Shown here: piece after piece, positions 32,620 through 44,255 of the stretch
Position numbering within the stretch: position 1 is the stretch's first letter
How the letters are laid out: each line of letters begins with the position of its first letter
Assembly (NCBI GenBank): GCA_946902875.1
Contig: OX336349.1
Coordinates: 18,871,891-18,935,890, forward strand
Reading direction: 5' to 3'
Source of the DNA: Nematopogon swammerdamellus
Taxonomy: Eukaryota; Arthropoda; Insecta; Lepidoptera; Adelidae
DNA: 64,000 nucleotides
The notes under the pieces: generated by a model
Told to the model about the DNA's origin: nothing
The model's database searches: none
Seen by the model: the letters and a program-made list of their open reading frames with translations, nothing else
Position numbers and translations under genes: made by a program

Positions 32620-33065
32620 CAGGGATGGGCAAACTACGGCCGGCGGGCCATCTCCGGCCCGCGAACGGTTGCAATCCGGCCTGCGACCATCGACCTAGAA
32701 GGTAATGACATAACATAAATCATTGTACTTGGTTAATTTTTTTTAAATTAATAAATCTTTGTTCCTATTTTGTAGATTACCTGCATTAAATAAATGTATT
32801 TCAATATTTCCCCGCCTATTTCATAGTTTACCACTGTGGTGTACCAGGTACACTGTACCTGATTCGAATATCTATAGATAGATGAAACCTATGAGTCAAT
32901 AAATAACTTTATTTCGGAAAATACAAATATTTTTATATCTATAAATAATTATCTAAAATAAAAAAATAAAGAATAAAATAAAATATTATAACTAAAAACC
33001 TGGCCCCACATAGATTCTGTCATCTCACAGATTGGCCCGCGTAGAAAAAAGTTTGCCCATCCCTG
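32620..33065. mobile_element. hAT-type non-autonomous transposon
   Basis: Perfect 16-bp inverted ends CAGGGATGGGCAAACT, flanked by a perfect 8-bp duplication GTCTACTG (32612-32619 and 33066-33073). It is 446 bp, with GC-rich subterminal GGCCGGCGGGCC and CTCCGGCCCGCG and an AT-rich centre. No transposase. The 8-bp duplication and CAGGG ends fit the hAT superfamily. Confidence 0.92.
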
Positions 33066-33149
33066 GTCTACTGCCTTGCTCGCGTAAGGTTCGAATGAAA
33101 AAATAATATTTCAAATTTCATACATTATGAACATAAATAACGTCAAGAC

Positions 33150-33212
33150 TGTTTCCAGGTGGTGTAGGCAGAGACAACGGATCTCCACGTGCCCCGATCA
33201 TGGATATAGTTG
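33150..33212 (-). mobile_element. LINE C-terminal fragment
   Basis: GGTGTAGGCAGAGACAACGG and CTCCACGTGCCCCGATCATG. Same family as 880-985. Confidence 0.5.
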
Positions 33213-33499
33213 TGCACCTATGCATTGGCGGTGCTATACGAAATGTAGAGAGCTTTGCGAGGCCTCATTCATTTTCCAGTCAGAAAGAAAACGATCAAAA
33301 GAATGAGACAGATGTATGAGTATATGAGTTTTATTGCTAATCAAATGTTGACAAAATTACATGAACAATCACACATTAAAATAAATAACCCAATAAGCAA
33401 TAGCCCAAAGTCTGCGACCATACTTTGATGCAAATTTTTGGGATCGCGCGATCCCAAGGGGAGTCAGCTAGGGTAAACGAATTTTTGCGAGGCCCACAT

Positions 33500-33593
33500 T
33501 TTTTTTATGGAAACTGACATGGTTGGCTACAACACCTACAACATCCGTGATGTCAGCCCATAACACCGGGTGAACTAGGTGCCATGTGAGTGC
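33500..33593 (-). mobile_element. SINE-A 3' stub
   Basis: T-run, GGAAACTGACATGGTTGGCT, then to GCCATGTGAGTGCT. 5'-truncated at about 94 bp. Confidence 0.8.
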
Positions 33594-33613
33594 TATAACC
33601 AAGGTATAAACAT

Positions 33614-33913
33614 GAAAAATCGGTCAAGCGCGAGTTTTATTCGCGCACGGAGGGTTCCGTAGATCCGCTATACTATACCTGTCAAAAACCATATCCGTCA
33701 TCTTTTGCCTGTCTGCGATGCAAACTACCTGTGGCGCCATCTATTATTTAGGAGCGTGAATATGTACTAATCGATTGTTTGCACATTTCTAGAATGGGGA
33801 TCCCCCCTAATTTTTCGCTTTTTAAATTTGTTATTTATTTGTTGTTATATCCGTGAAAATAACTCATATTCTGTGAAAATTTAAACAGGCTAGCTATTAC
33901 GGACGGACGGGCG

Positions 33914-33961
<48 letters not shown>

Positions 33962-34041
33962 CAGACAGACGTTGTATGCTTAGTAATAGGGTTCCACACG
34001 GGGTACCACCGTCGGTTCCATAGGCTACGGAAACCTAAAAA
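33614..34041 (+). mobile_element. GGGTTCCGTA-type element with (GACA)n
   Basis: It starts CGGTCAAGCGCGAGTTTTAT and GGAGGGTTCCGTAGAT. (GACG/GACA)n lies at 33900-33970. It ends GGTTCCATAGGCTACGGAAA. Confidence 0.75.
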
Positions 34042-35026
34042 ATCTCATAAACAAGTCTTAATTGTACTAATCCGGTCAGTTGACTGCTTCTAAGCCTTTC
34101 ATATTGAGTACTAGCCTTATCTTATCCTCATTACCGTTTCAATAACTCCTCCGCTAATCCTCCGTACAGCCAATTTCGTCATCAATTATCCTCCAAGACC
34201 CTGCCCCTCCCCCCTCTCACACCCTTCCCCAGAGCTACAACCCCCCCACCGCCCGTCCTCTGCGATACTCGCTCCACTTCAGGAAAAATAATTATAACTC
34301 ATTTATCTAGGCTGGAGCCGAAACCGGAGAGCAAAACTGCTCTGTGTATCCGTTGAGTGAGGATATAGGGTGAGAGTGTGTGAGGGTGTGTTTCTGTATG
34401 AGTGTACTTTAAGGACCAGTGGTGGACCAAAATGGAGATGTGAAAGTTTTTTTTTTTCTTACATTTGCATTATTAGGACCTTAGCCGTATTACGTCCATC
34501 AAGCCCCATGGTGACTATTGCTTCACCTTCAAAACATCTCTAGTATCTCAGAGATAGATACGAGTATGTCTTGAAGAATCTAACTAATATTTTACAATAA
34601 TATGATCGTTTAGGCTTTCACCGCTAATACACATTATAGCAATGTTTTCGGTTACGAGGTATAACTGAAAGCGACTCACTTTTGTCGACTTTTCTTCCCA
34701 CACTCTGGGGAAATCCTCAGGACTCCCGTGTGTGAGAAATCTGGAATCTGGTCCATGACTGTTCTCAACATGCCTTGGATTTTTGTGACAGATTTGTAGA
34801 AGGTCATTCATTATGCTAAACTTGATCATCACAATGATCCTCAGGACTCGCGTGTTTGTTTTTTTTTACACCTTTACCCTTCTGTTGGCTTCGCCGTAGT
34901 CGGGTAAAAATTATGCTCAATTTTCATCTCCATGGATATGGAACTGGTCCTCCACTTTAGTATAGAGGTTGTAGTTAGGCTAGTCTATCTTCCGCAATGT
35001 GAAAGTTGAATTCCATATTCTTTTTT
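34042..35026. other. intronic DNA with a C-rich patch
   Basis: 34190-34260 is rich in CCCCTCCCCCC-type tracts. The rest is AT-rich with no gene seen. Confidence 0.35.
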
Positions 35027-35150
35027 TTATTTCTTCCGAACTGGGTGGCTGTACCCGAGGTCGAAGCTTCAGGCGCAGCCAATTTCACCCCCTAGGACGT
35101 GCCAGTCCGGCTTAGAGGCGGACTAATGTCGCTGGGGGACGCTGGTCGCT
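35027..35150 (-). mobile_element. LINE 3' tail fragment
   Basis: CGAACTGGGTGGCTGTACCC and GGCGCAGCCAATTTCACC match 21280-21488. Confidence 0.55.
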
Positions 35151-35155
35151 GAGGA

Positions 35156-35815
35156 AGGTAGATAGATAGATAGAAAATTCTTTATTGCTCCAGTAAACAT
35201 TAAACAGTAACAAATACATTAGAAAATTTACATAAGGTGCAAAGGCGGACTTATCCCTTACAGAGATTTCTTGCAGTCAACATTTGGATGTTTGAGATTC
35301 GATAATATAGTGGAATGTAAGTAGGTAGTAGCAAAAGAGTTGAGCGTGAGAATTGAAGATAAAATAATAATAAGAATACTTATTAACAAAAGATATAAGT
35401 ACATGCTAGTAAGATAAGCCATACATGTGTTAATACATATAAATTACTAAATATATAGAATAATATATTATACAAATAAATATACATACATACATACTTG
35501 TTCATCCAGGTAGGAAACAAAAGTTGTTTTTTGTTTTTTAGGTTTTTACTTCACATTGACGGAGGTAATACCTACAGTTTTAGGGAAGCTATTTACAATG
35601 TCGGATAAAGTGTGGTAGTGAATTCCACAGTCGCGCTGCGTGAACAGAAAATGAGTTCGTATATAAAACCAGTTTTATGAGAGGAGATAGCAAAAATATT
35701 GTCATGACTGTGTCATGAAGTGGGACACCTAGAGAAGATAGGTTCTGAAAACGGGAAGATACTCGGGAGCAGAGGGTACACACACGTGTCTGTATTGCGA
35801 ATTATTGTATCATAC
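35156..35815 (-). pseudogene. 5'-truncated LINE with C-terminal ORF
   Basis: The minus strand encodes NSFSVHAARLWNSLPHFIRH, followed by a long AT-rich 3' UTR. It ends GCAATAAAGAATTTTCTATC plus (TATC)n. The motif GTCCGCCTTTGCACC is shared with 22343-22660. Only about the last 65 codons of ORF remain. Confidence 0.75.
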
Positions 35816-36089
35816 TGTATTGCGAATTAACAACCATTAAACCTTGTTCCTGTCGGAATTAGGTCACAAATAGTGACATGGGACCGAGTTCCTAACGGAA
35901 CTATGTAGGTCCTATGTCATACTATTATCAATCCCTTTATTCTTGTATGCTACATAATTCAGCTTTTTCTGAAAGAACGTAGGTATCAGCTGCATTGTAA
36001 TTAAACTTCAACTAGATTTAATTTTATTCATGTAAAATAAAAAAAAAATGTTTATTTTATACATTATTTAGCAATATTCACAGATTCCA

Positions 36090-36190
36090 TTATGGCATGG
36101 CATCTCACCGGTTTCGAGAGGAGAGTTGAAGTTGGCTATGTAGACTGCTCCCTGCTCCCTCGGCACAGCCACCCATGCTGGTTTCAAAAA
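36090..36190 (-). mobile_element. LINE 3' end fragment
   Basis: TCGGCACAGCCACCCATGCT in plus orientation is the same LINE tail as at 32335-32395. Confidence 0.5.
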
Positions 36191-37351
36191 CCATATTAAT
36201 AATAATAAAAAAAAAAGAATCCTTGGTGTATGTGCAACACCTTCTCAGGAAATTTGAACAGATCGCTCGACAAAGCCCACGCCCACCAATTGATTTATTT
36301 TTCATTCGAGCTCCGCGATAGGTACTCAATGAATACGAACCAACGGATTCAAAGGCAACATTATTTACGAAAATTAAACATCAACCCCCAAATAAGCACA
36401 CATTCCGATTCAACGTAACTGAACAAAAGCGCGTACGTTTCAATGATTTGTGACCGACACGCATACTAAAGTTACCCGCAAAACTTAGTCAGCAGTAAAC
36501 CCAAACCGATATTACCTCCGCTGTAGAATAGCCATGCAGTTTATCTTAACGATTTTTCATTCCAGTGTCTCCTACGCCGGATGATCGGAGCGTACATTTC
36601 ATCCGCTCAATCGCGGGCAGACACGAAAGAACGTCCGCGATCGATAGCGCGCCGAAAATAAATAGGAGGCTGTCACGTTTCACGTCTCACGCACACAGGC
36701 TCAACTCTTTCACACGCACGCACACTGACGGCGGCAACGTAGAGGTGGCAACGTAGTACAGGCCACGCCCATCGGCAATCGCGCAGAAGCGGCTGCTTAG
36801 AACGTATGTGCACACATGCCACGCCTAACGTGAGCCTGAAAGTGGGGCACATAGGCCGAACGTGTGGACATAAATAACACACGTGCATGTATGTGTGTTC
36901 GAAAATCGTGCGTGTTAGATAAACGCACACACTCACATGTGTGTGTGTGCATAGGTGTCTTTAGATAAAGTATGTGACAGAACTAGTCAATGCATGGAAC
37001 AAGTTTCGGTTGAAGCTTACTGGCTCTTAAGTGGAGATATAAGTTCCACCTTTTAGAACTGACTCGGGTCATACTCGTAGATATAACAAGTGCGTGCAGC
37101 TATTGAGTGGTTCATAGAACATACGGTGTTAAGTCAATGTGGTTCGTAATTATTTTGTTTTGACCTATTCACCAATAAGAAATCACTTGCTTACACAGTT
37201 AACATAATCCTAAAATTAAGTTTTTCGGGCATATCTCAACTTTTACATGGATTTAAGATGAAGAATAAATTATTACATTTTATTGTTAAAAAAAATGGTA
37301 CAGGTTCGTTCTCAGGATTAATATACTTAATTAATATACGTCAAACACATG
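36191..37351. other. mostly single-copy intronic DNA
   Basis: A CpG-enriched, CACA/ACGC-rich block at about 36560-36930 has no supported exon. A TTCATTCCAG acceptor-like site at about 36565 is followed by an open frame but no donor. Confidence 0.35.
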
Positions 37352-37829
37352 TTTTTTTTTTTATGGAACCTGACACGGTTGGCTACATCACCTACAACAT
37401 CCGTGATGTCAGCCCATAACACCGGGTGAACTTGGTGCCATGTCAGTGCCTCCCTTCATTTCATGTCGGCTACACTAAACTGGACGGAAAACACGAACTA
37501 TTTACATAGCCGTTTCGACCGACGTTTCGTTCAGTGCGGTGGTACCAACCCGGCCGGGATAAACCCTACCACCTAGTAAGGTAAGAAGGGAAGGGACCTA
37601 CAGTTTAACGTGGAATCCGAACCACGGTCAGCCTCCAACGGTCGAGCGGTCACCCATCCAAACACTGACCGCGCTCAGCGTTGCTTAATAAATAACAGTT
37701 GACTAACCAACCGCGCCACTGAGCTACCGAGGCTGACGAATTTTCTTATCCCTTAGTCGACTTTTACGACATGCGACGGGGAGAGATGCAGTGGGGCTAT
37801 TCTTTTTAAGTACCGACCCCACACGGTAC
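37352..37829 (-). mobile_element. composite SINE: head H + tRNA/5S head + A body
   Basis: In sense orientation the order is H head (GTACCGTGTGGGGTCGGTAC ... GTCGTAAAAGTCGACTAAGG), GTCAGCCTCGGTAGCTCAGT, AAGCAACGCTGAGCGCGGTC, GGTTCGGATTCCACG, core ACTAGGTGGTAGGG, body and GTGTCAGGTTCCAT plus A11. It is the longest copy in the window and joins the two heads found separately elsewhere. Confidence 0.92.
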
Positions 37830-38173
37830 ATAATGGTAAATTTCTGTACCAGCTATCTGGTTGTTTAATTATTGTTCCCTACCATGCTCACTGGGAACAA
37901 CAATTTCCGTATTGGGCAACATTTTCTTTAATTTCTTTGAAACTATGCATTTTAAAGTTATAATAAAAATATATATATTTCTATCTCTTATTTATTTATT
38001 TATTATAGAATCAACATCTTTACAGTTTCCATCAATTAAGTTGTATAAACTTGTACAATATTAAAGATAATACGAACAGTTTCAAGCAATATTGATATAA
38101 TGGTATAAACGAACCCTTTTCATCGATACGTCAAATGATTCACTTATAAAACAAATAATTTGTAACTTTCTCA
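37830..38173. other. AT-rich intronic sequence
   Basis: Nothing recognisable. The ORF at 37861-38064 is AT-rich without support. Confidence 0.35.
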
Positions 38174-38502
38174 ATCAGCCTCGGTAGCTCAGTGGTGCGG
38201 TCGGTCGACTGTTGTTAAGCAACCCTGAGCGCGGTCAGTACTTGTATGGGTGACGGCTCGAACGTTGGAGGCTGACCGTGGTTCGGATTCCGCGTTAAAC
38301 TGTAGGTCCCTTCCCGTCTTACCTTACTAGGTGGTAGGGTTTATCCCGCCCGCGTTGGTACCACGGCACTGAAAGAAACGTCGGTCGAAACGGCTATATA
38401 AATAGTTCGTGTTCTACGTCCAGTTCAGTGTAGCCGACATAAAATGAAGGGAAGCACTGACATGGCACAACCGTATCAGTTTCCATAAAAAAAAAAACAA
38501 TT
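38174..38502 (+). mobile_element. SINE-A copy, complete head, internal 3' deletion
   Basis: The head is almost consensus. The segment between CTGACATGGCAC and AACCGTATCAGTTTCC is deleted (about 60 bp). Confidence 0.88.
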
Positions 38503-38794
38503 TATAATTTGTCATTATCAGAAAAATTCAAGGGCTTTACTCACGGCCGCCTCCGAGCTATTTCGATCGACGTTTTAGGCCAAACGTATGGCCCTACACA
38601 TGAGGGCTCTGCCTCGTGCTTTCGCTTTCTAATTATGACCTCCAAAATTTACCCAAAAGCCCAATGTCAACAATAAAAGGTTGTCTCTTTGCGACGAGTG
38701 CTCCGCAGATAGGACGGGTGTGTAAAAATTTCTGATACCTATAATGCAAGTTAATTTTACAGACATTTTACGTAGAGTTTTAAGGACTCTTTTT

Positions 38795-39050
38795 TTTACT
38801 TAATCCGGTATGGTTGGCTGAATCGAAGGGGCCAAAGCGCATGCTCTGACCAGCCAATATCACCTCCGAGAAGGCAGGTGCCGTACCGGAGACTTCCCTG
38901 GATTGCTGGCTATACTGGACTAGAGGAGAACACAACCGAGACTGCTATGCGGCCATAGTACATCCAGTACGGTGGTACCAACCCAATCTACAGTTTTATC
39001 TAGAAGGGTCCTACAGTTTTACACTAGTTCTGAATGGTGAAGTAGCAGGT
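38795..39050 (-). mobile_element. SINE-B copy
   Basis: TTAATCCGGTATGGTTGGCT to TACAGTTTTACACTAGTTCT, with a short deletion in the core. A LINE C-terminal scrap (AGGCAGATCTCCACGTGCC) follows at 39052-39105. Confidence 0.8.
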
Positions 39051-39502
39051 GTAGGCAGATCTCCACGTGCCAAGATCCTGACACACCTGACTCACTTCAA
39101 CGGACTGCTAAATCGTAATTGAGATTTAACCAGAGGCGCGGATAAAACGGCCCTAAATATAATGAAGAAGAAATAAAGGCAGGGACAATATACTTCCTGT
39201 ATAGATATTCTTATCATCCTCACATGTTTACTAAACACATGTACATGCTACGATATAGGGCACATAGAGTAAGCACATAGGACACAAGGCGACACACACG
39301 GCGGGCGCCCGCCCGCCTCACGCTGTGGGCGGGAACATACGTGAGGCGGACTGCGTGATGCGAGGGCGGGCTCGCGTCGCACACACGAGGAAAACGTGAC
39401 GACCGGAAGTACATTATGTATTGCCGGCGAGCTTTATATAAGCCCGGATGAAATAAATGTTGGAAGATTTGATCAGACAATGGACAGGGTACATTGGCAT
39501 TT

Positions 39503-39808
39503 GTACCGTGTGGGGCCGGTAGGCACTTTAAAAGAATAGCCCCACTGAATCTCTCCCCGTGTATGTCGTAAAAGGCGACTATGGGATATGACTCCCTTCT
39601 TATATTACTAGGTGGTAGGGTTTTACCCGCCCGGGTTGGTATCACCGCACTGAATGAAAGGTCGGTCGAAACGGCTATGTAAATAGTTTGTGTTATAGTT
39701 AAAGGGAAGGCTGACGTTGCACCAAGTTCACCCGGTGTTATGGGCTGACATCACGGATGTTGTAGGTGATGTAGCCAATCGTGTCAGTTTCCAAAAAAAA
39801 AAAAAGAA
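39503..39808 (+). mobile_element. SINE-H copy
   Basis: GTACCGTGTGGGGCCGGTAG, GTCGTAAAAGGCGACTATGG, body, and end GTGTCAGTTTCC plus A13. A small deletion follows GTTTGTGTT. Confidence 0.88.
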
Positions 39809-39864
39809 AAATTGGCCGGTACAATTTGAAAATAAGACATTTACTGTATCGTAGGTGATATCAA

Positions 39865-40245
39865 TCAATATTAATAATAAATCTGTGAGGGATGGTCATG
39901 AGTAAGTTACTTTGTTTTATGAGATACTGCGTTTGTTTGTTTGTTTGTTTGTTGTTTGACTCTATGTATGATACTAAAACTAACTTCAAGATTTTTAGAA
40001 ATATTTTCTGTATGTATGTATGTTCCTCCATAACTCTAAAACCGATCATCTGAATTCAATGACACATAGTACAAGCACAATTACTATACGGGATAGAGGA
40101 ATATAGACTAAATAAAATTCAGTTCCGGTTACGCTAAAATGTGGCTCTCATACAAACCGAATTGTTCCGCGCGCCGAAGTAAAGATACGGTAGCGGCATT
40201 ACTTAATTTCTTCTTTTTAAGTAGGAATTCCCGCAGCTAGTATAA
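39865..40245 (-). mobile_element. element E copy
   Basis: Reverse complement of the 18225-18550 repeat (TACGCTAAAATGTGGCTCTC, CATAACTCTAAAACCGATCA). It includes a (TTTG)n run at about 39931-39955. It ends TTCCCGCAGCTAG, matching the element E start. Confidence 0.75.
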
Positions 40246-40302
40246 AAATATTTGTGTTTAGTCGGATTCCACAAAAAACTACATCCCTTCCCTATATGGG
40301 TA

Positions 40303-40375
40303 GATACATCCTTACTAGTTCGTGTCCTCGACATAGAGACAATGTTAGCGATGACAACTGTTTTGGAATTAAAAA
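40303..40375 (+). repeat. repeat copy, empty-site sibling of 46106-46480
   Basis: CATCCTTACTAGTTCGTGTC, GAGACAATGTTAGCGATGAC and AACTGTTTTGGAATT. The 46-kb copy carries an insertion inside AACTGTTT. Confidence 0.7.
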
Positions 40376-40628
40376 AAACTTAAACATCAACGTTGTGCAT
40401 TTTTAAATATTTTGGAATATTAGGGAATAATTTCGCACGAATTGTTTTATTTATCAGTATAAAAGTACTATCATTTATGTGCTAAAATACAATATTCATT
40501 TATTGCGCTATCGTAGACAATCATGACAATTTATATTACATAAAAAATTTAACACTACAGAACTATTATAATTATTTTACATCAAAAAGTTTATTTCTCA
40601 GAAAAATCAACTTTCATTCATAATTTCA

Positions 40629-40944
40629 ACGAATCTTACGCTTTTTCGATCAGGCTACGGATCTGACGCGAGTTTAACATTTTTTACCCATCTAAAAAAA
40701 GTGCCAAGCGCCGCTAAAGAAGTTTCGAATCTTACGCTTTTTCGATCAGGCTACGGATCTGACGCGAGTTCTGACGCGAGTTTAACCTTTTTTTACCCAT
40801 CTAAAAAAAGTTCCAAGCGCCGCTAAAGAAGTTTCGAATCTTACGCTTTTTCGATCAGGCTACGGATCTGACGCGAGTTCTGACGCGAGTTTAACCTTTT
40901 TTTACCCATCTAAAAAAAGTTCCAAGCGCCGCTAAAGAAGTTTT
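40629..40944 (+). repeat. 96/109-bp tandem repeat, three units
   Basis: GAATCTTACGCTTTTTCGAT at 40631, 40727 and 40836. The later units gained a 13-bp direct duplication of TTCTGACGCGAG. Each unit ends CCAAGCGCCGCTAAAGAAGT. Confidence 0.92.
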
Positions 40945-41274
40945 CACTTCAAAAAAATGTTGGTGTGCGATAAAGAATTTTTTTATTTAATTTGATTCGA
41001 CATTTATGTTGTATTAATATGCTCTTAGTAAGCGTCAAGGTAAATAAATGTCTACAGACAGATAAGCTCCGCCATCTAAATCTCAGGTTAAGCAACTCAT
41101 CTTTACGAGTCAACTCGAAGACGATCGAAGGCGCCGACAAAAACTGCGGGGACGAAGAAATCTCTCCCAAAACAAGTGTACGGAACTAAGTTTCGAGAGA
41201 AAAAAAAAACCGGATAAAAGAGTTTAAAATCAGTCAAGATGTGTACGTCGGTACATTCTCAGGGACACGTAGCG

Positions 41275-41363
41275 ATTCATTGTACATTTTTTAATGAAAA
41301 TTTACCGACAATTTTAATAATTAAAATTGTCGGTAAATTTTCATTAAAAAATGTACAATGAAT
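41275..41363. repeat. perfect 44-bp inverted duplication, 1-nt spacer
   Basis: Arms 41275-41318 and 41320-41363 are exact reverse complements (left arm begins ATTCATTGTACATTTTTTAA). No terminal repeat or target duplication surrounds it. Confidence 0.95.
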
Positions 41364-41497
41364 TATTGGTCCTAGAGCTTGAATCAATCAATAAATCCAA
41401 TCCCAACATATCTGAATAGTAGCAAGCGACATACATAGAAATGTTTTATGCATCTATAGCGTTATGCTAAGATGGGTCTATATTTTATTATTTGTTT

Positions 41498-41880
41498 TTT
41501 ATTTTATGAAAAACGCGACATGTGGCATCGTTTCACCTAGGAGTAGGTGTCTAACGATGCCCATGGACATTCTGTGATGCGTGTGGATTGCGAATGCCAT
41601 GCCGGCCCGATAGGAGCCTTTTCACGCGCCATTTGAGAAACCCCAGGCTGTACTTGGTAGGAAATTGATGCGTTCCACATTTTCCCGATTCTGTGAATAG
41701 GAAAACTACAGAACCAGTTGGTACGCATCCGTGGAAGGTCGATTGTATAGGGGTGCATTCCCTGCCCAGTACGCGTAGTGCGAAGGTGCAATGGGGATGG
41801 CGGAATCGCGTTAAATAGCTCCTCCGAACACTCGCCGTTAAATAGACGATAGAACACGCTTAGGCAGCCGACGTACTACC
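41498..41880 (-). pseudogene. 5'-truncated relative of the full-length LINE
   Basis: The minus strand encodes FYRLFNGECSEELFNAIPPS, HLRTTRTGQGMHPYTIDLPR and MRTNWFC, aligning with residues from about 885 of the complete LINE. A frameshift follows. At the stop position it has CGTTAG. Confidence 0.85.
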
Positions 41881-41986
41881 ACAGGATCATCCACATCAGT
41901 AAATCTAGCTTTATTACGTGGTCAGACCTTTCGATTGTTTATATTGTATTTTGTGATGACCAATGATGATGAATGCTTTCTTTGTA

Positions 41987-42029
41987 CGAGTATATTCGTA
42001 TTCGCTCGGCGGATACGAATATACTCGTT
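41987..42029. repeat. 16-bp-arm hairpin
   Basis: ACGAGTATATTCGTAT is repeated inverted after an 11-nt spacer. Confidence 0.9.
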
Positions 42030-42340
42030 ATTAATATTATTTTATATTTAGTTAGAGACTCACGAGGAAACTTTATTGTATCATCGCCGGACGTGTGTCA
42101 TGTAGTAATTTGAATTCGAATTTCGAATTTCGACGAGCGCGTATGAATCCACGAGTGGGAGCGTCTGATATGTCTCCGAAGAGAATGTTAGTTAATATTT
42201 CACAAATTTACCATAAACATTCTTCTTGTTTTGTTTTGTTTTAAATAATTCGTGGGCAATACATATTGCACTTGAACTCACAAAAATTTATTAATTAAAT
42301 TCGTAATTAAATACCTACTCAAAGTATTTCACTCAATCTT

Positions 42341-42377
42341 GTCCCTTGTCGTGACTGGGCTAGTCACGACAAGGGAC
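42341..42377. repeat. 16-bp-arm hairpin
   Basis: GTCCCTTGTCGTGACT is repeated inverted after 5 nt. Confidence 0.92.
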
Positions 42378-42767
42378 TTGGTTAGAATCTTGGATATATT
42401 TTCTTCTTTCTAATAAATCATAAGGTTTGAATAGGGGTAGCCGAATAGACTCTAAATTTCATGTGCTAAAAATAAACATCCATGCCTGTGAACCGGTTAC
42501 GGAACCCTAAAAAGTAAAAAAAAAAACATCAGGAAGTGAGCGGCCGGACGGACTTGCTCTCCCTACAGCGGGGCGGTGCGGTGTGGGGAAGCGTGCGGTC
42601 TCAGCCTTACCGTCCTCCGCGCCTTGCGTCGCCACGGACTTTCACTTCTGGAGTCGAGGATTTAGAATACTTACCGGAAAAATTTATGGTTTGATTATGT
42701 CTTCATTCGGGTTTCTGCAAAAAAATTGTAATATTTGAATTTTAACCCCATACATAGGTACATATCG
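42378..42767. other. intronic DNA with a CpG-rich patch
   Basis: GGAACCCTAAAAAG near 42490 is a scrap of the GGGTTCCGTA family. 42540-42660 is CpG-rich without a supported exon. Confidence 0.35.
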
Positions 42768-42885
42768 TCCTAGGTAGGTAAGCAGAGACAACGGATCTCC
42801 ACGTGCCATGGGGTGCCAGAATTGGCACACCTCAGCTACTTCTTCCAATCCAATTATGTTCTTCAAACATGCTCGTCGATTCTAC
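42768..42885 (-). mobile_element. LINE C-terminal fragment
   Basis: CAGAGACAACGGATCTCCAC, CCAGAATTGGCACACCTCAG and AATTATGTTCTTCA. Same family as 880-985. Confidence 0.55.
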
Positions 42886-42889
42886 TCTA

Positions 42890-43988
<1,099 letters not shown>

Positions 43989-44255
43989 ACAAAACTAGTG
44001 AGAAAAAAATTTCCAATAGTACCGTCAACAGAACTCGTGAAGGGAAGCACGATATCAAGGATAGTATTATTACTCACAGAACTACTGAGAAAGAAATTCC
44101 CAATAGCACTGTCAACAGAACTATTCAACAGAACTAGTGGGAATAAACATAAGGGAAGCACAGTATCAAGCATAGTCTTATAACTCGCAGAACTAGTGAG
44201 AAAAAAAATCCCAATAGTACTGTCAACAGGATTACTCAACAGAACTAGTGGGAAT
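43989..44255 (+). repeat. ~115-bp degenerate tandem repeat
   Basis: About 2.4 units containing AGAACTAGTG, AATTCCCAATAG, ACTGTCAACAGAACTA and GGGAAGCAC.ATATCAAG. ORFs on either strand are repeat-derived. Confidence 0.8.

Noticed and set aside
36565..36756. Possible exon after a TTCATTCCAG acceptor
   Set aside because: No donor follows, and the frame joined to the acceptor meets a stop after about 31 codons.
39220..39645. 141-codon minus-strand ORF
   Set aside because: Half of it is SINE-H sequence in antisense.
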